64,000 nt of DNA. Origin: Paraniabella ginsengisoli (GTDB lineage Bacteria > Bacteroidota > Bacteroidia > Chitinophagales > Chitinophagaceae). The stretch covers positions 930,001 to 994,000 of the forward strand of contig NZ_JAKWBL010000004.1 of assembly GCF_022513635.1 (NCBI RefSeq), read 5' to 3'. Every line of letters starts with the position of its first letter. Within the stretch, counting starts at the first letter, position 1. Positions 9,174 to 18,472 of this stretch are shown piece by piece. The translations under genes and the position numbers were made by a program. Under the pieces are notes generated by a model. That model did no database searches. It was given only the letters and a program-made list of their open reading frames with translations, and was not told the DNA's origin.

Positions 9174-10730
9174 ATGAACAAAAAAATCCAATCAGCACTC
9201 ATTTCAGTTTTTTATAAAGACGGACTGGAACCCATTGTAAAAGAATTAGCCCAGCTGGGTATTACCATTTATTCTACAGGTGGTACACAAAAATTTATTG
9301 AAGATTTGGGTGTACAAGTAGTGCCGGTTGAAAACCTGACGACTTATCCTTCCATCCTGGGAGGACGTGTTAAAACCCTGCATCCATCGGTATTTGGAGG
9401 CATTTTAGGTAGAAGAGATCTGGAAACTGATGTGCAGGAAATGCAGCAATATAAAATTCCGGAACTTGATTTGGTGATTGTCGATCTGTATCCGTTTGAA
9501 GAAACTGTTGCGTCAACATCTGAAGAAAAAGCAATTATTGAAAAGATCGATATCGGCGGGCCTTCCATGATTCGCGCAGCAGCAAAAAATTTCAAAGATG
9601 TGTTAGTGGTGGCAGCTAAAAAAGATTATGCCGCCATTACCGGATTGTTGCAATCTCAAAATGGAGAGACAACCATTGAGCAACGCAAATCCTTTGCTGC
9701 AAAGGCTTTTGAAACAGTGGCACATTATGACGTTGCAATTGCCAGCTATTTCAATTCAACTAACGAAGACGTGGAATATTTTTTCCATTCTGAAACGCAT
9801 CCGAAAATTATGCGCTATGGCGAAAATCCGCATCAGCAGGGCGTTTTCTATGGCGACTATGACAAATTATTCGAAAAGCTGAATGGCAAAGAACTTTCAT
9901 ATAACAACCTGGTTGATGTAGATGCAGCGGTACAACTCATTGCAGACCTCACCCCCAGCCCCTCTCCAAAGGAGAGGGGAGAAATGTCCGACGAGGCCGT
10001 TTTTGCCATCATTAAACATACCAATGTGTGCGGCGTTGCTTCACGGAAAACTATTGCAGACGCTTGGACAGTTGCTTTAGCCGGTGATCCTGAAAGTGCA
10101 TTTGGCGGAGTGTTGGTAACCAATGGAAAAGTGGATGAAGCCACGGCCAATGCCATTAATGAAATTTTCTTTGAAGTGTTGATTGCACCTGCCTTTGATG
10201 AGGCGGCTTTAAGCATATTGAAGTCTAAAAAGAACAGGATTTTATTACAACTTAAAGAGTTACCGCAGGTAAAAACACAATTCAAATCTGTTTTGAACGG
10301 TGTATTGCAACAGGCTATTGACGAAGGTTCTTATACTGATTGGAAAGAAGAAGGCGGCCGCCCGGCTACCGCAGCAGAAAAGGCTGACCTTGAATTTGCC
10401 AATATTATTTGTAAACATCTTAAATCCAATGCTATTGCTTTAGTAAAAAATAAACAATTGGTAGGTAAAGGTGCAGGACAAACGAGTCGCGTAGACGCCG
10501 TACGCCACGCCATTGAAAAGGCCAAGCAATTTGGTTTCGATTTGACCGGTGCGGTATTAGCGAGCGATGCTTTTTTCCCTTTTAACGACAGTGTACAAAT
10601 TGCGTATAGCGCTGGTGTAGCGGCTTTCATACAACCTGGAGGGTCAATAAGAGATAAAGATTCTATTGAATATTGCAAGGAAAATAACCTGGCAATGGTT
10701 CTTACGGGAATGCGGCATTTTAAACATTAA
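9174..10730 (+). CDS. purH: bifunctional AICAR transformylase / IMP cyclohydrolase
   Basis: The 518-residue protein carries out the last two steps of IMP synthesis. The N-terminal MGS-like cyclohydrolase domain has STGGTQKFI, GGRVKTLHPSVFGGIL and KIDIGGPSMIRAAAKN. The C-terminal transformylase has RYGENPHQQG, KHTNVCGVA and GQTSRVDAVRHA. It is intact. Residues about 259-271 (LTPSPSPKERGEM) do not belong to the family and are encoded by a dispersed palindromic repeat (9947-9981) inserted in frame between AVQLIA and the KHTN motif. A strong terminator follows at 10741. Confidence 0.97.
   Translation: MNKKIQSALISVFYKDGLEPIVKELAQLGITIYSTGGTQKFIEDLGVQVVPVENLTTYPSILGGRVKTLHPSVFGGILGRRDLETDVQEMQQYKIPELDLVIVDLYPFEETVASTSEEKAIIEKIDIGGPSMIRAAAKNFKDVLVVAAKKDYAAITGLLQSQNGETTIEQRKSFAAKAFETVAHYDVAIASYFNSTNEDVEYFFHSETHPKIMRYGENPHQQGVFYGDYDKLFEKLNGKELSYNNLVDVDAAVQLIADLTPSPSPKERGEMSDEAVFAIIKHTNVCGVASRKTIADAWTVALAGDPESAFGGVLVTNGKVDEATANAINEIFFEVLIAPAFDEAALSILKSKKNRILLQLKELPQVKTQFKSVLNGVLQQAIDEGSYTDWKEEGGRPATAAEKADLEFANIICKHLKSNAIALVKNKQLVGKGAGQTSRVDAVRHAIEKAKQFGFDLTGAVLASDAFFPFNDSVQIAYSAGVAAFIQPGGSIRDKDSIEYCKENNLAMVLTGMRHFKH
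9947..9981 (+). repeat. palindromic repeat CCCCTCTCC-AAA-GGAGAGGGG inside purH
   Basis: A 35-bp copy of an element whose core is CCCCTCTCC (9959-9967), AAA, GGAGAGGGG (9971-9979), preceded by CCTCACCCCCAG. Related copies lie at 20196-20232, 36923-36954 and 38939-38993. This copy is read in frame as LTPSPSPKERG and introduces no stop. Confidence 0.9.
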
Positions 10731-10740
10731 TTAATTAGAG

Positions 10741-10768
10741 AAATGCGGCTTAGAAGCCGCATTTTTTT
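10741..10768 (+). terminator. rho-independent terminator after purH
   Basis: An 11-bp perfect stem AAATGCGGCTT / AAGCCGCATTT with a very short loop is followed by a run of T. It starts 10 bases after the purH stop. Confidence 0.9.
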
Positions 10769-10831
10769 ACTTCATTTATAGGTGATTGATAATTAAAAAA
10801 CATATTATCAAACCATCATATGCTGCACCTT

Positions 10832-10855
10832 AAGTTTCGCACATTGTGTGAATAA
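10832..10855. promoter_or_regulatory. dyad box 1 upstream of nrdB
   Basis: Contains TTCGCACATTGTGTGAA, an inverted repeat with 8-bp arms and one mismatch. The whole 24-bp sequence recurs exactly at 10933-10956, 101 bases downstream. Duplicated dyads in the gap before a ribonucleotide reductase operon suggest a repressor or activator site. The centre does not match the usual NrdR box. Confidence 0.55.
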
Positions 10856-10932
10856 TAGCCGAATTTTCGCTCATACTTTTTCACGTTTAATCCGTAAGCC
10901 CCGTACAATCAGCACCTCAAAAATACCAACCC

Positions 10933-10956
10933 AAGTTTCGCACATTGTGTGAATAA
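10933..10956. promoter_or_regulatory. dyad box 2 upstream of nrdB
   Basis: Exact second copy of the 24-bp dyad-containing sequence at 10832-10855. It lies about 260 bases before the nrdB start. Confidence 0.55.
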
Positions 10957-11029
10957 CAACTTTAGAAATTCTCTCGTTTATATTTTTAATTTGTAAAAGG
11001 TTTTTGTGACAGCCGTTAACAATTACTTA

Positions 11030-11215
11030 AACGTGACGAGGGGATAAGTGAACTGCGGCAGCGATAGTGACGGCCAATGGGAAAGGCCCTGAATTCAATT
11101 TTTTAAACAATTAATTTTTTAATAGGAGAAAAGGCAAATGCCTGATAGTCAGTTACTTGATGAGTAGCGATAAAGGCCCTTTGTCTCTCTTCAATTTTAT
11201 AAAAGTATTTTTATT
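11030..11215 (+). promoter_or_regulatory. candidate structured 5' leader of nrdB
   Basis: This GC-richer stretch before nrdB has no plausible ORF. It contains GGCC-9nt-GGCC (11072-11088), GGC-AAAT-GCC (11133-11142), an exact direct repeat AAAGGCCCT at 11082-11090 and 11172-11180, and a similar AGCGATA ahead of each copy. The arrangement suggests two related folded units in an mRNA leader. It does not match the consensus of any riboswitch class that I can recall, so the call is tentative. Confidence 0.35.
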
Positions 11216-12190
11216 ATGGGATTATTCGACAAACGTGTTAATTATAAGCCTTTTGAATATCCGGAAGTATTGAAATTTACTTCGGCTATTAACAATTCTT
11301 TCTGGGTACATTCTGAAGTGGATTTTACTGCCGACACACAAGATTTTCACTCGCATCTTACCCCTTCAGAACGCAATGCGGTAAAGCGCGCGCTGCTGGC
11401 AATTGCTCAAATTGAAGTGTCGGTAAAATCTTTCTGGGGGAATTTATACAACCATTTGCCAAAGCCCGAATTGAATGGCTTGGGCGCCACATTTGCCGAG
11501 TGCGAATTTCGTCACAGCGAAGCTTACTCCAGATTGGTGGAAGTATTAGGATATAATGATGAGTTTGGAAAACTGATCGAAGTGCCTATTATTAAAGAAC
11601 GTATTAAATATTTGTCGGGCGTTTTAAGCAATATCAAATCCAACGACAAACAGGAATATAGCATTGCGCTTATTTTATTTACGATTTTAATCGAAAACGT
11701 TTCGTTGTTCAGCCAGTTCGCTATCATTCTTTCTTTCACCCGTTTCAAAGGGTGGATGAAAAATGTAAGTAATATTATTGCCTGGACTTCGGTGGATGAA
11801 CAAATTCATGCTAATGCCGGTATTTATCTGATCAATAAAATAAAAGAAGAATATCCTGAAGTATTGAGCGAAGAAGTGTTGTCGCGCATTACGGATATGG
11901 TAAAAGAATCGATAGAGATTGAAGAACAAATTTTAAACTGGATTTTTGAAGAGGGCGAAATAGATATTATCAAGAAAAGCGATTTGGTAAATTTTATCAA
12001 GTTCCGTGTAGATGAAAGCCTGAACAAAATTGGCCTGCCTTCTCAATACTTTATCAGCAGCGAACAATATCGCCCGATGCGTTGGTTTGAAGAAGAAGTG
12101 TTTGCCAATAGCATGGATGACTTTTTTGCAAAACGCCCGGTTGATTATACCAAGCACGACAAGAGCATCACGGCGGATGATTTATTTTAA
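11216..12190 (+). CDS. nrdB: class I ribonucleotide reductase small subunit (beta)
   Basis: The 324-residue ferritin-like subunit holds the dimetal centre and radical. Visible ligands are Glu67 (AIAQIEV), Glu97 and His100 with the radical-type Tyr104 (EFRHSEAY, equivalent to E115/H118/Y122 of the E. coli protein), and the second-half EQIH motif in DEQIHANAG. With NrdA it reduces ribonucleoside diphosphates to deoxyribonucleotides. It is intact and starts directly at the core fold (MGLFDKRVNYKPFEYPE), so no N-terminal ATP-cone is fused. Long leader and dyad boxes lie upstream; nrdA follows after 329 bases. Confidence 0.96.
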   Translation: MGLFDKRVNYKPFEYPEVLKFTSAINNSFWVHSEVDFTADTQDFHSHLTPSERNAVKRALLAIAQIEVSVKSFWGNLYNHLPKPELNGLGATFAECEFRHSEAYSRLVEVLGYNDEFGKLIEVPIIKERIKYLSGVLSNIKSNDKQEYSIALILFTILIENVSLFSQFAIILSFTRFKGWMKNVSNIIAWTSVDEQIHANAGIYLINKIKEEYPEVLSEEVLSRITDMVKESIEIEEQILNWIFEEGEIDIIKKSDLVNFIKFRVDESLNKIGLPSQYFISSEQYRPMRWFEEEVFANSMDDFFAKRPVDYTKHDKSITADDLF

Positions 12191-12371
12191 AGAAAAATGA
12201 AGCTCCTGTTCTTCGAAAGTTATAACGCAAAGATCGCAAAGGGAGTGGCCTGTTCTTCTTTAATTAAGTTCGCAAAGTTTGCCTTCGGCAAATGTTTCGC
12301 AAAAGAGAACACAGCAGCTCTGCCGGGAATTTGGGAGAGATGGAAATAGAATGTTAAAAGTCGGTAAACGA

Positions 12372-12451
12372 CGGAGTCCGAAGGACTCCAACTACAATAG
12401 CTGCGGGTTACACCCGCAGAAGGCTGCACCACAAATAAAGTGTGCGACGCA
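12372..12451. repeat. composite dispersed repeat between nrdB and nrdA
   Basis: The 12191-12519 gap holds no gene. It contains the hairpin GGAGTCCGAAGGACTCC, then AACTACAATAGC, the hairpin CTGCGGGTTACACCCGCAG, and finally the TGCGACGCA core (12443-12451). The same order of modules, with arms changed but still paired, recurs at 34749-34851. Confidence 0.75.
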
Positions 12452-12519
12452 ACAAAGATGATAGTAGTACAGAAGCCCGTTAAACAATATACTTACAAAC
12501 CTGTTAAAAACTTATACAA

Positions 12520-14204
12520 ATGGAAGTAATGGACCCAATGATACAAAAAGAACCGGTAACGGAAAAAATGTGGTGGAAAAACTCTGAAAGCGAACAAATC
12601 CTGAACAGGGGTTATTTGCTGAAAGGGGAATCGGTAGAAGGCGCAATAGAGCGTGTGTGCGGTGCAGCTGCACAGCGTTTGTATAAGCCGGAGTTGAAAG
12701 AAGCATTTATGGAGATGGTGGAGCGCGGCTGGATGAGCCTTAGCTCACCGATTTGGGCCAACATGGGTACAGAACGCGGCTTGCCTATTTCATGTTTTAA
12801 TGTACATATTCCTGATCATATTGAAGGCATTACACATAAGCTGGGCGAAGTGATTATGCAAACTAAAATTGGTGGCGGTACTTCCGGCTACTTTGGTGGT
12901 TTGCGTGGCCGCGGCAGCGCCGTTACCGACAACGGAAAAAGTAGCGGTGCGGTAAGTTTTATGCGTTTGTTTGATACAGCAATGGATACCATTTCTCAGG
13001 GTGGCGTGCGTCGGGGGCTTTTGCAGCTTATTTAGATATTGACCATCCGGATATCAGCGAGTTTTTACAGATAAAAAGTATTGGACACCCTATTCAAAAC
13101 TTATTTACCGGCGTGTGCGTACCCGATTACTGGATGCAGGACATGATTGACGGCGATAAAGAAAAGCGTGAAATATGGGCGAAGCTTTTGGAAAGCCGCC
13201 AGCAGAAAGGATTGCCTTATATTTTCTTTACGGATAATGTAAACCGCAACAAACCGCAGGTGTACAAAGATTTAAACTACGCCATTAACGCCAGCAATCT
13301 TTGCTCGGAAATTATGTTGCCGTCCACGCCTGATGAATCGTTTATCTGCTGCTTATCATCGATGAACCTTGAGTTGTATGATGAGTGGAAAGATACAGAC
13401 GCGGTGCGTTTGGCCATCTTCTTCCTTGATGCGGTATTGCAGGAGTTTATTGCGAAAACCGAAGACAACCATTACCTGGCCAGCGCCAACCGCTTTGCAA
13501 AAAGGCACCGCGCTTTAGGTTTGGGTGTATTGGGGTGGCACTCTTATTTGCAAAGAAATATGATTCCTTTTGAAGGGTTGCGTGCCAAACAACTGACCAA
13601 TATTATTTTCAGCAATATTAAAGACCGTGCAGAAAAAGCAACGGCAGACCTGGCGCGCATTTACGGCGAAGCACCTGTATTGAAAGGCTATGGCAAAAGA
13701 AATACTACTTTATTAGCCATTGCGCCTACTACTTCTTCTTCTGCAATTTTAGGACAAAGCTCTCCGGGCATTGAGCCGCTTAGCAGTAACTATTTTAAAG
13801 CTGGTTTGGCGAAAGGAAACTTTATGCGCCAGAACAAATACCTGAAACAATTATTAGAACATAAAGGTATTGACAACGAAGATACCTGGCGCAGCATTAT
13901 GTTGAGCCATGGTAGCGTGCAGCAACTAAGCCAGCTGACCAAAGAAGAGAAAGATGTGTTTAAAACTTTTAAAGAAATCAGCCAGCTTGAAATTATACAA
14001 CAGGCGGCCATTCGCCAGCAATATGTTGACCAAAGCCAAAGCCTGAACCTGAACATACCCAGCAACCTGCCGGTGAAGGATGTAAACAAACTGATGATAG
14101 AAGCCTGGCAGTTAGGTGTAAAAACTTTGTACTACCAACGCAGCCAAAGCGTAAGCAAGGAGTTGGTAACAAGCTTGGTTACGTGTAGTAGTTGCGAAGC
14201 GTAA
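12520..14204 (+). CDS. nrdA: class I ribonucleotide reductase large subunit (alpha) (one frameshift)
   Basis: Restored length is about 561 residues. Catalytic features are the first redox cysteine in GLPISCFNVH, the active-site loop ASNLCSEIMLPS (Asn-x-Cys-x-Glu), GGVRRGAFAAY at the break, APTTSSSAILGQSSPGIEP, and a C-terminal CSSC pair that re-reduces the active site. One missing G in the run 13013-13017 splits the gene. No ATP-cone is present at the N-terminus, and NrdB has none either, so overall activity control by dATP is not evident. A terminator follows at 14245. Confidence 0.95.
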
Positions 14205-14244
14205 GTGAGAAATGACGAATTAAGAATTTAGATTTACGAATATT

Positions 14245-14286
14245 AAAGCCCGGTTTTATCTTTTTAAAGAGGAGGCCGGGTTTTTT
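14245..14286 (+). terminator. probable terminator after nrdA
   Basis: CCCGG and CCGGG arms flank an AT-rich loop, followed by TTTTTT, 40-80 bases after the nrdA stop. The GC stem is short. Confidence 0.6.
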
Positions 14287-14414
14287 GATTTTGTATCCTC
14301 TGTTTATTCTTTAATTTTACGCTGTAAGGCTAAGCGTTCAATCCAACAATCTTTATATAACTTTAAAAGGGGAAAGCGGGAGCATAGAAAAGAAGGATTT
14401 TTAATTTTGAATCT

Positions 14415-15268
14415 ATGAAGAAAGAATATATCAAAGAGCTTTTTGAAAAATTTGAATCTTCTTGTTATAACTTTGAAGGAGTTGAGTGTTGGAGTGCGCG
14501 AGAGTTGCAAATTATATTAGGATATAGCAAATGGGATAATTTCAAAAATGTAATTGATAAGGCCAGAAAATCATGCGAGCAAGCAGGCGAAGCGATCAAA
14601 AACCATTTTGCCGATATCGGGAAAATGGTCGAAATTGGAAGCGGTGTGGAAAAGGAAATCCAAGATTTTGCATTAACTCGTTACGCCTGTTATTTAATTG
14701 CACAAAATGGTGACGCGACAACCAAGATTGAAATTGCTTTTGCTCAAACTTATTTTGCAGTTCAAACCAGAAAACAAGAAATAATAGAACGACGATTACT
14801 TGATTTAGCCAGAATAACAGCAAGGGAAAAGCTGTCAAAGTCGGAAAAGAAGTTATCTGGGATAATATATGAAAGGGGCGTAGATGAAAAAAGCTTTGCG
14901 CTTATTCGTTCAAAAGGAGATCAGGCATTATTCGGCGGAAAATCCACTAACGATATGAAGCGGATGTTGAAAATTCCGCAAAGCAGACCACTAGCGGACT
15001 TTCTTCCCACACTTACGATAAAAGCGAAAGACTTCGCTACAGAATTGACAAGCCACAACGTTATAGATAAAGACCTGAATGGTGATTCACAAATTTCAAA
15101 AGAGCATATAGAAAATAACAAAGCGGTTAGAGCTATGCTGAAAGATAGAGGTGTAAGTCCGGAAAGATTACCCATTGCTGAAGATGTAAAAAAGTACAAA
15201 GACGTCTTGAGAGCGAAGAAAAGAAAGTTTTGAAGGATGTAAAGAAAATTCAAAACAAGAAGAAGTAA
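14415..15268 (+). CDS. dinD: DNA damage-inducible protein D (one frameshift near the end)
   Basis: About 284 residues when restored. The N-terminal BRO/KilA-like region (FEGVECWSARELQIILGYSKWDNF) and the middle segment TRYACYLIAQNGD, IAFAQTYFAVQTRKQE and RGVDEKSFALIRSKGDQALFGG are diagnostic of DinD. E. coli DinD is SOS-induced and modulates RecA filaments. A missing A in the run 15188-15193 replaces the natural tail (VQRRLESEEKKVLKDVKK...) with an early stop at 15233; the repaired frame ends at 15268. No LexA box was recognised upstream. Confidence 0.88.
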
Positions 15269-15346
15269 CCTTCTATTAGTTGGAAGTCGCATTGTAGATG
15301 TGATTAATGCGGCAAAACCTCAAACAATCCCGTTTAAAAAACCTCA

Positions 15347-16146
15347 ATGAGCAACCTGTTCAATACCAAATGTCCATCCTGCAACTCAAAGCAGCTAATC
15401 ACTAGTGAGAGTAGTGGGAGCAGGGTTACGCTTACCTGTGTGGCTTGCGGCCGTAGCTTTAAAGCTTCTGACAATGTAGAAAATGAAAAATCCTTTGTTC
15501 AGCAAACGGAAAGAAATATAAGTACAGCGCAGAATAGCAATGATCGTTATTTACCAAATGAAGAAGCGCTTAAGCAACGTGCATTGCAAATTGCTCAAAC
15601 CGACGGCGTGATCAACGCTATTAAATACTGGAAAGACAATACCGGCTGGAGCTTAAAGGAAACAAAGGATTATATAGAGAAATTGTTGGTATCAGGCGGA
15701 ACGGTTATAGCTCCCGCAAATCCACAGGTTAAAGGAGATCAGGAAGAAACAGCACACCAACCAATAGGTTTGATCAGCAGCTTATCGAAGTTGCAAAAAA
15801 TGAAGGAAAGCTGCAAGCAGTAAAATTTTGTAAGGATCAAAAAGGTTGGGGGTTAAGAGATTCTGTAATGTATGTAGAAAAAGTGGTGCCGCCCGAAGCT
15901 TTTAAAAAACGGGAAGGCTGCTTTATTGCTACTGTCTGCTACGGCGATTATAATGCTGCAGAGGTGTTGGCGCTGCGCAGGTATCGGGATGAAGTAATGT
16001 TGAAGACAGCTATGGGCAAGGCTTTTGTACGATTGTATTATGCTGTTTCCCCTGCTTTGGCAAGCGTTATTGAACGATCTGCTTTTTTAAAAACCAACAT
16101 CAGGAACTATATCTTGCGGCCTTTGGTAAAGGAATTACAAAGATAA
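15347..16146 (+). CDS. zinc-ribbon, L7/L12-like and CFI-box protein (one frameshift)
   Basis: The restored protein is about 266 residues. It starts with a zinc ribbon (KCPSCNSKQ ... LTCVACGRSF). Two segments then resemble the ribosomal protein L7/L12 C-terminal fold (GVINAIKYWKDNTGWSLKETKDYIE, and VAKNEGKLQAVKFCKDQ... revealed by the repair). A C-terminal CFI box (CFIATVCYGDY) and a hydrophobic tail follow. The break is at about 15769-15771. CFI-box proteins of Bacteroidota are uncharacterised. Domain order is visible; the function is unknown. Confidence 0.72.
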
Positions 16147-16202
16147 AATAAATATGTTCCATATTTGGCAAATCAAATTCAGTTAAGGCAATTGTAAAAT
16201 CT

Positions 16203-16844
16203 GTGAGTAAAATTTATATATTCAGCGGGTTGGGTGTTGACCGGCGTGTGTTTCAAAACATTGACTTCGGTGAGTTGGATATTGAACATGTAGAATGGAT
16301 CAAACCTATTAAGGACGAGCCTCTTCAAAACTATGCAAGACGTATTTCTTCAAATATCAACACTAAAGATCCGATCCTGATAGGACTATCTTTCGGCGGT
16401 ATGTTAGCTGTTGAAATATCAAAGATCATCAATACAAAAAAGATCATCCTGATCGCATCAGCAAAGAATAAAAATGAATTGCCTAAAAATTATTTTATCG
16501 GCTGGATGGTGAAGCTGATGAGATTCCTTCCGTCTGCATTTCTAACAAAACCTAACTTTATTGCTTACCGGTATTTCGGCGTTAAACAACCACCTGAAAA
16601 GCAATTACTAAAAGAGATTTTGAGAGATACAGATCCCGGTTTCTTTAATTGGGCCATGCAGGAAATCATAAACTGGACGAATGAAATTACGCCGCCCAGT
16701 TGTATCCATATCCATGGAAATAAAGACCGGATCATTCCTATTGAAAATGTAAAAGCCGATTACGTTATTAATAATGGCGGCCATTTCATGACGGTAAATA
16801 AAGCCAAAGAAATAGAGCTGATCATTAAAAAGCATTGTACATAA
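16203..16844 (+). CDS. alpha/beta hydrolase
   Basis: The 213-residue protein starts at a GTG. It shows FSGLGVDRRVFQ, the nucleophile elbow GLSFGG (Ser), HIHGNKDRIIP (acid) and NNGGHFMT (His), the catalytic triad order of alpha/beta hydrolases. No signal peptide is visible, so it is cytoplasmic. The substrate is unknown. Confidence 0.82.
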   Translation: MSKIYIFSGLGVDRRVFQNIDFGELDIEHVEWIKPIKDEPLQNYARRISSNINTKDPILIGLSFGGMLAVEISKIINTKKIILIASAKNKNELPKNYFIGWMVKLMRFLPSAFLTKPNFIAYRYFGVKQPPEKQLLKEILRDTDPGFFNWAMQEIINWTNEITPPSCIHIHGNKDRIIPIENVKADYVINNGGHFMTVNKAKEIELIIKKHCT

Positions 16845-16872
16845 GCACCGCTAATGTACAATGCTTTAGTTA

Positions 16873-17690
16873 TTATTTTATTGCAACATGTTTCGCATCG
16901 TTCTGCATATATCCGTTTGCAAATAGTTTTTTAACCATTCTGTTAGCCAGTTTGTCGGATTGTATGTTTTTGGAGGTGTATTTTTCTTGAAGTTGAAAGT
17001 TATTATTGTCAAATGTTTTCATAGAATTACTTCCTGTTTTATCTACGCTTGCATCAAACCTGTTGAAGGTTAATGTTGCAATTTGCTTCTTATTGATGTC
17101 GAGTACATTATAGGTTTGATTGTTTTCTCCCAATTTTGATGTGCTGACAATATAGCCTACATTTTTATTGTTTGCAGTAATAACGCCGTTGCTTTCTAAA
17201 GCTAATTGATTGGATTTTGCAATCGAATCTTCCCTGTCATTTACTTGCAGCACCTGGTTTTTGGCAAGGTCTTCGGCAGTAGAAATACTACGGTCTTCGT
17301 TTTGAAAAAGCTGTTTACAGCAGGCTCGCTAATGGCGGCCAAAAACAAAGAAGGATTATTAAGAACCAGGCATTCGGCTACATGTTGTTTATAACTAAAC
17401 GTAAATTCGCCAGCTTTATCCAAGGCGATCTCTTTAACATTGCCGTTATTGCCAACGAGTTGTAACCATTTTTTTGAAGATTGGTTATTTAAAGGAGTTT
17501 GATTGGTGATCATTGCTGTAAATAGCGGCTTGGCATTGAGGTCGCTAATAGTACAAACGTTGTCTTTTCGTTCAATTTTCGCAACGGATTTTCCGTCTAC
17601 GGTTATGTACCCCTTTTTTACTTTGACGTCTTGAGCATAAACTGCTATACTTAAAAAGATGGTAGCAAATAGTAATAATCTTGATTTCAT
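16873..17690 (-). CDS. hypothetical secreted protein (one frameshift)
   Basis: The start is ATG 17690, giving the signal peptide MKSRLLLFATIFLSIAVYAQ. The restored protein is about 272 residues with repeated beta-strand-like segments (KKGYITVDGKSVAKIERKDN, GENNQTYNVLDINKKQIATL). The break is at the A-run 17305-17309. I recognise no named family. The last half ends VKKLFANGYMQ. Confidence 0.68.
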
Positions 17691-17955
17691 TATAATTGGT
17701 TTTAGATGTGGTTCAGAATTAATAAAAAGCAAGATTATTAAATAAAGAAACCCGGTTTATATTTAATCGATGAGCCTGCTGTTTTTAACGGTCACTGCTT
17801 TTGTTTATTCGATGAAAGTTTTTTGTTTTTGTTTTTTTGAAGGAAAAGGAGCAATTGAAAAGATTAGCCAACGCATCGTTTGTTTATTTTGAAAAAAATA
17901 AGATATACAGTAAATTGTAAGGGTAATTGCTTATCTAACCATCAAAAACTTGCAT

Positions 17956-18461
17956 ATGAATATCAAAATTGAAGCTAAATGGGCGCTTATTTTTTCTGTA
18001 ATGGTTTTGGTTTGGATGTTACTCGAAAAATGGAGCGGCCTGCATGATAAATACATCGATTATCATTTGTACTTAACTAATCTTTTTGCTATTCCAGCTA
18101 TCTGGATAATGGTACTAGCACTCAAAGACAAGAAAAAAACTTTTATAATGGGCAGATGACTTATAAGCAAGGACTTATATCGGGAGTCATACTTTCGGTT
18201 ATCATTGCGCTGATAAGTCCGCTTACACAATGGATCACTTCTTATGTAATCACTACAGAATATTTTCCAAATGTTATCAAGCGATCAGTTGAGTTAGGGT
18301 ATTATAAAACAACCGTAGAAGCGCAGGCTGATTTTAATTATAAAAACTACGCTATTCAAGGTATGCTGTGGTCGCTGATCATGGGAATTGTAACCGTGGT
18401 GATCGCCATGATTTTTATCAGAACAAGGAAGCAGGAGAAGTCAATAGTCATTAGTCAGTGA
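17956..18461 (+). CDS. DUF4199 domain membrane protein (one frameshift)
   Basis: With one T added at 18141-18144 the two pieces join as KKKTFYNGQMTYKQGL, giving a 168-residue protein with four membrane helices: N-terminal KWALIFSVMVLVWMLLE, then LYLTNLFAIPAIWIMVLAL, GVILSVIIALISPLTQW and a last helix near the C-terminus. This is the DUF4199 pattern of Bacteroidota. Function unknown. Confidence 0.8.
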
Positions 18462-18472
18462 TTCACAATTCA

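Noticed and set aside
9947-9981. CRISPR-like repeats (CCCCTCTCC copies)
   Set aside because: The copies are single, far apart and without regular spacers; no cas genes are present.
11030-11215. Known riboswitch (cobalamin, purine, ZTP) before nrdB
   Set aside because: The conserved cores of these classes were looked for by eye and not found; recorded only as a candidate structured leader.
12520-14204. Programmed ribosomal frameshifting in nrdA and other genes
   Set aside because: The breaks need different slippery runs (A, T, G, C), mostly of the one-missing-base kind, in dozens of unrelated genes; sequence error explains them more simply.
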